A stretch of 6,396 bases of DNA, from positions 1-6,396 of the forward strand of contig QFPW01000055.1 in assembly GCA_003241785.1 (NCBI GenBank). Direction: 5' to 3'. Numbering within the stretch: position 1 is the first letter of the stretch; every line of letters begins with the position of its first letter. Both the position numbers and the translations under genes were made by a program. The DNA is from Rhodovulum sulfidophilum. GTDB lineage: Bacteria; Pseudomonadota; Alphaproteobacteria; Rhodobacterales; Rhodobacteraceae. The notes below the pieces were generated by a model. It saw only the letters and a list, made by a program, of their open reading frames with translations, ran no database searches and was not told the DNA's origin. Of this stretch, positions 6,290 to 6,396 are shown piece after piece.

Positions 6290-6396
6290 TGAAGCCAATA
6301 CCGTAGTCTTGGGAATCTCCGTGTTGCGAAATCTGGACCGAGCTGGTCGCGGCGCGACACGGACGGCGAATCCTTGACTCGGCACCCGCGCGAGAA

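Larger units (their letters stand above)
6049..6396. other. Repeat-rich region without a supported gene
   Basis: Minus-strand frames are open for up to 165 codons here, but they are arginine-, serine- and proline-rich, run antisense through the DUF1214-like remnant and show no family features. What the region does hold is palindromes: 6074-6146, 6185-6212 and 6266-6289. Confidence 0.5.

Noticed and set aside
5888..6385. Minus-strand 165-codon open frame at the right edge
   Set aside because: The translation is low-complexity Arg/Ser/Pro, runs antisense through the DUF1214-like tail and crosses the inverted repeats; it is most likely a chance frame in GC-rich DNA.
1..6396. CRISPR array, tRNA, rRNA, integrase or intact insertion sequence
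   Set aside because: I saw no regularly spaced direct repeats of suitable length, no tRNA-like cloverleaf and no transposase or integrase motifs on either strand.

Overview
The window looks like a GC-rich proteobacterial accessory region. The GC-biased codon use, the RTX secretion substrate and the style of the intergenic repeats suggest an alphaproteobacterium (rhizobial or sphingomonad type), but this is an impression from the sequence and not a placement. All real genes I can support run on the minus strand. One short gene remnant lies on the plus strand near the right edge.

Reading in the direction of transcription (right to left): positions 6396-5714 hold no intact gene. They contain a plus-strand C-terminal remnant that resembles DUF1254/DUF1214 proteins, a long perfect inverted repeat, and other palindromic repeats. 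Positions 5656-4562 encode a 364-residue RTX calcium-binding protein, probably secreted by a type I system. Its upstream region carries two small palindromes and four TATTAT hexamers spaced at about 21-bp steps. A 14-bp perfect hairpin at 4515-4551 lies just after its stop codons. Positions 4514-4200 are intergenic and contain another imperfect palindrome.

Positions 4199-55 form the main item: a two-gene, translationally coupled unit of a PD-(D/E)XK-like nuclease (299 aa) and a large superfamily 2 helicase. The two genes overlap by one base (TAATG). The arrangement and motifs best match a Hachiman-type anti-phage system (HamA nuclease of the DUF1837 type, then HamB helicase), though with only sequence reading this family call is an inference.

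The helicase is broken by one in-frame TAA at 1320-1318. The reading frame continues without shift for another 420 codons and supplies the missing motifs V and VI. The sequence therefore shows either a recently inactivated defence gene, a sequencing error, or a helicase made as two polypeptides (the second from a TTG codon with a plausible ribosome binding site at 1263). If the helicase senses DNA and holds the nuclease in check, as in Hachiman, this lesion could either silence the system or leave an unrestrained nuclease.
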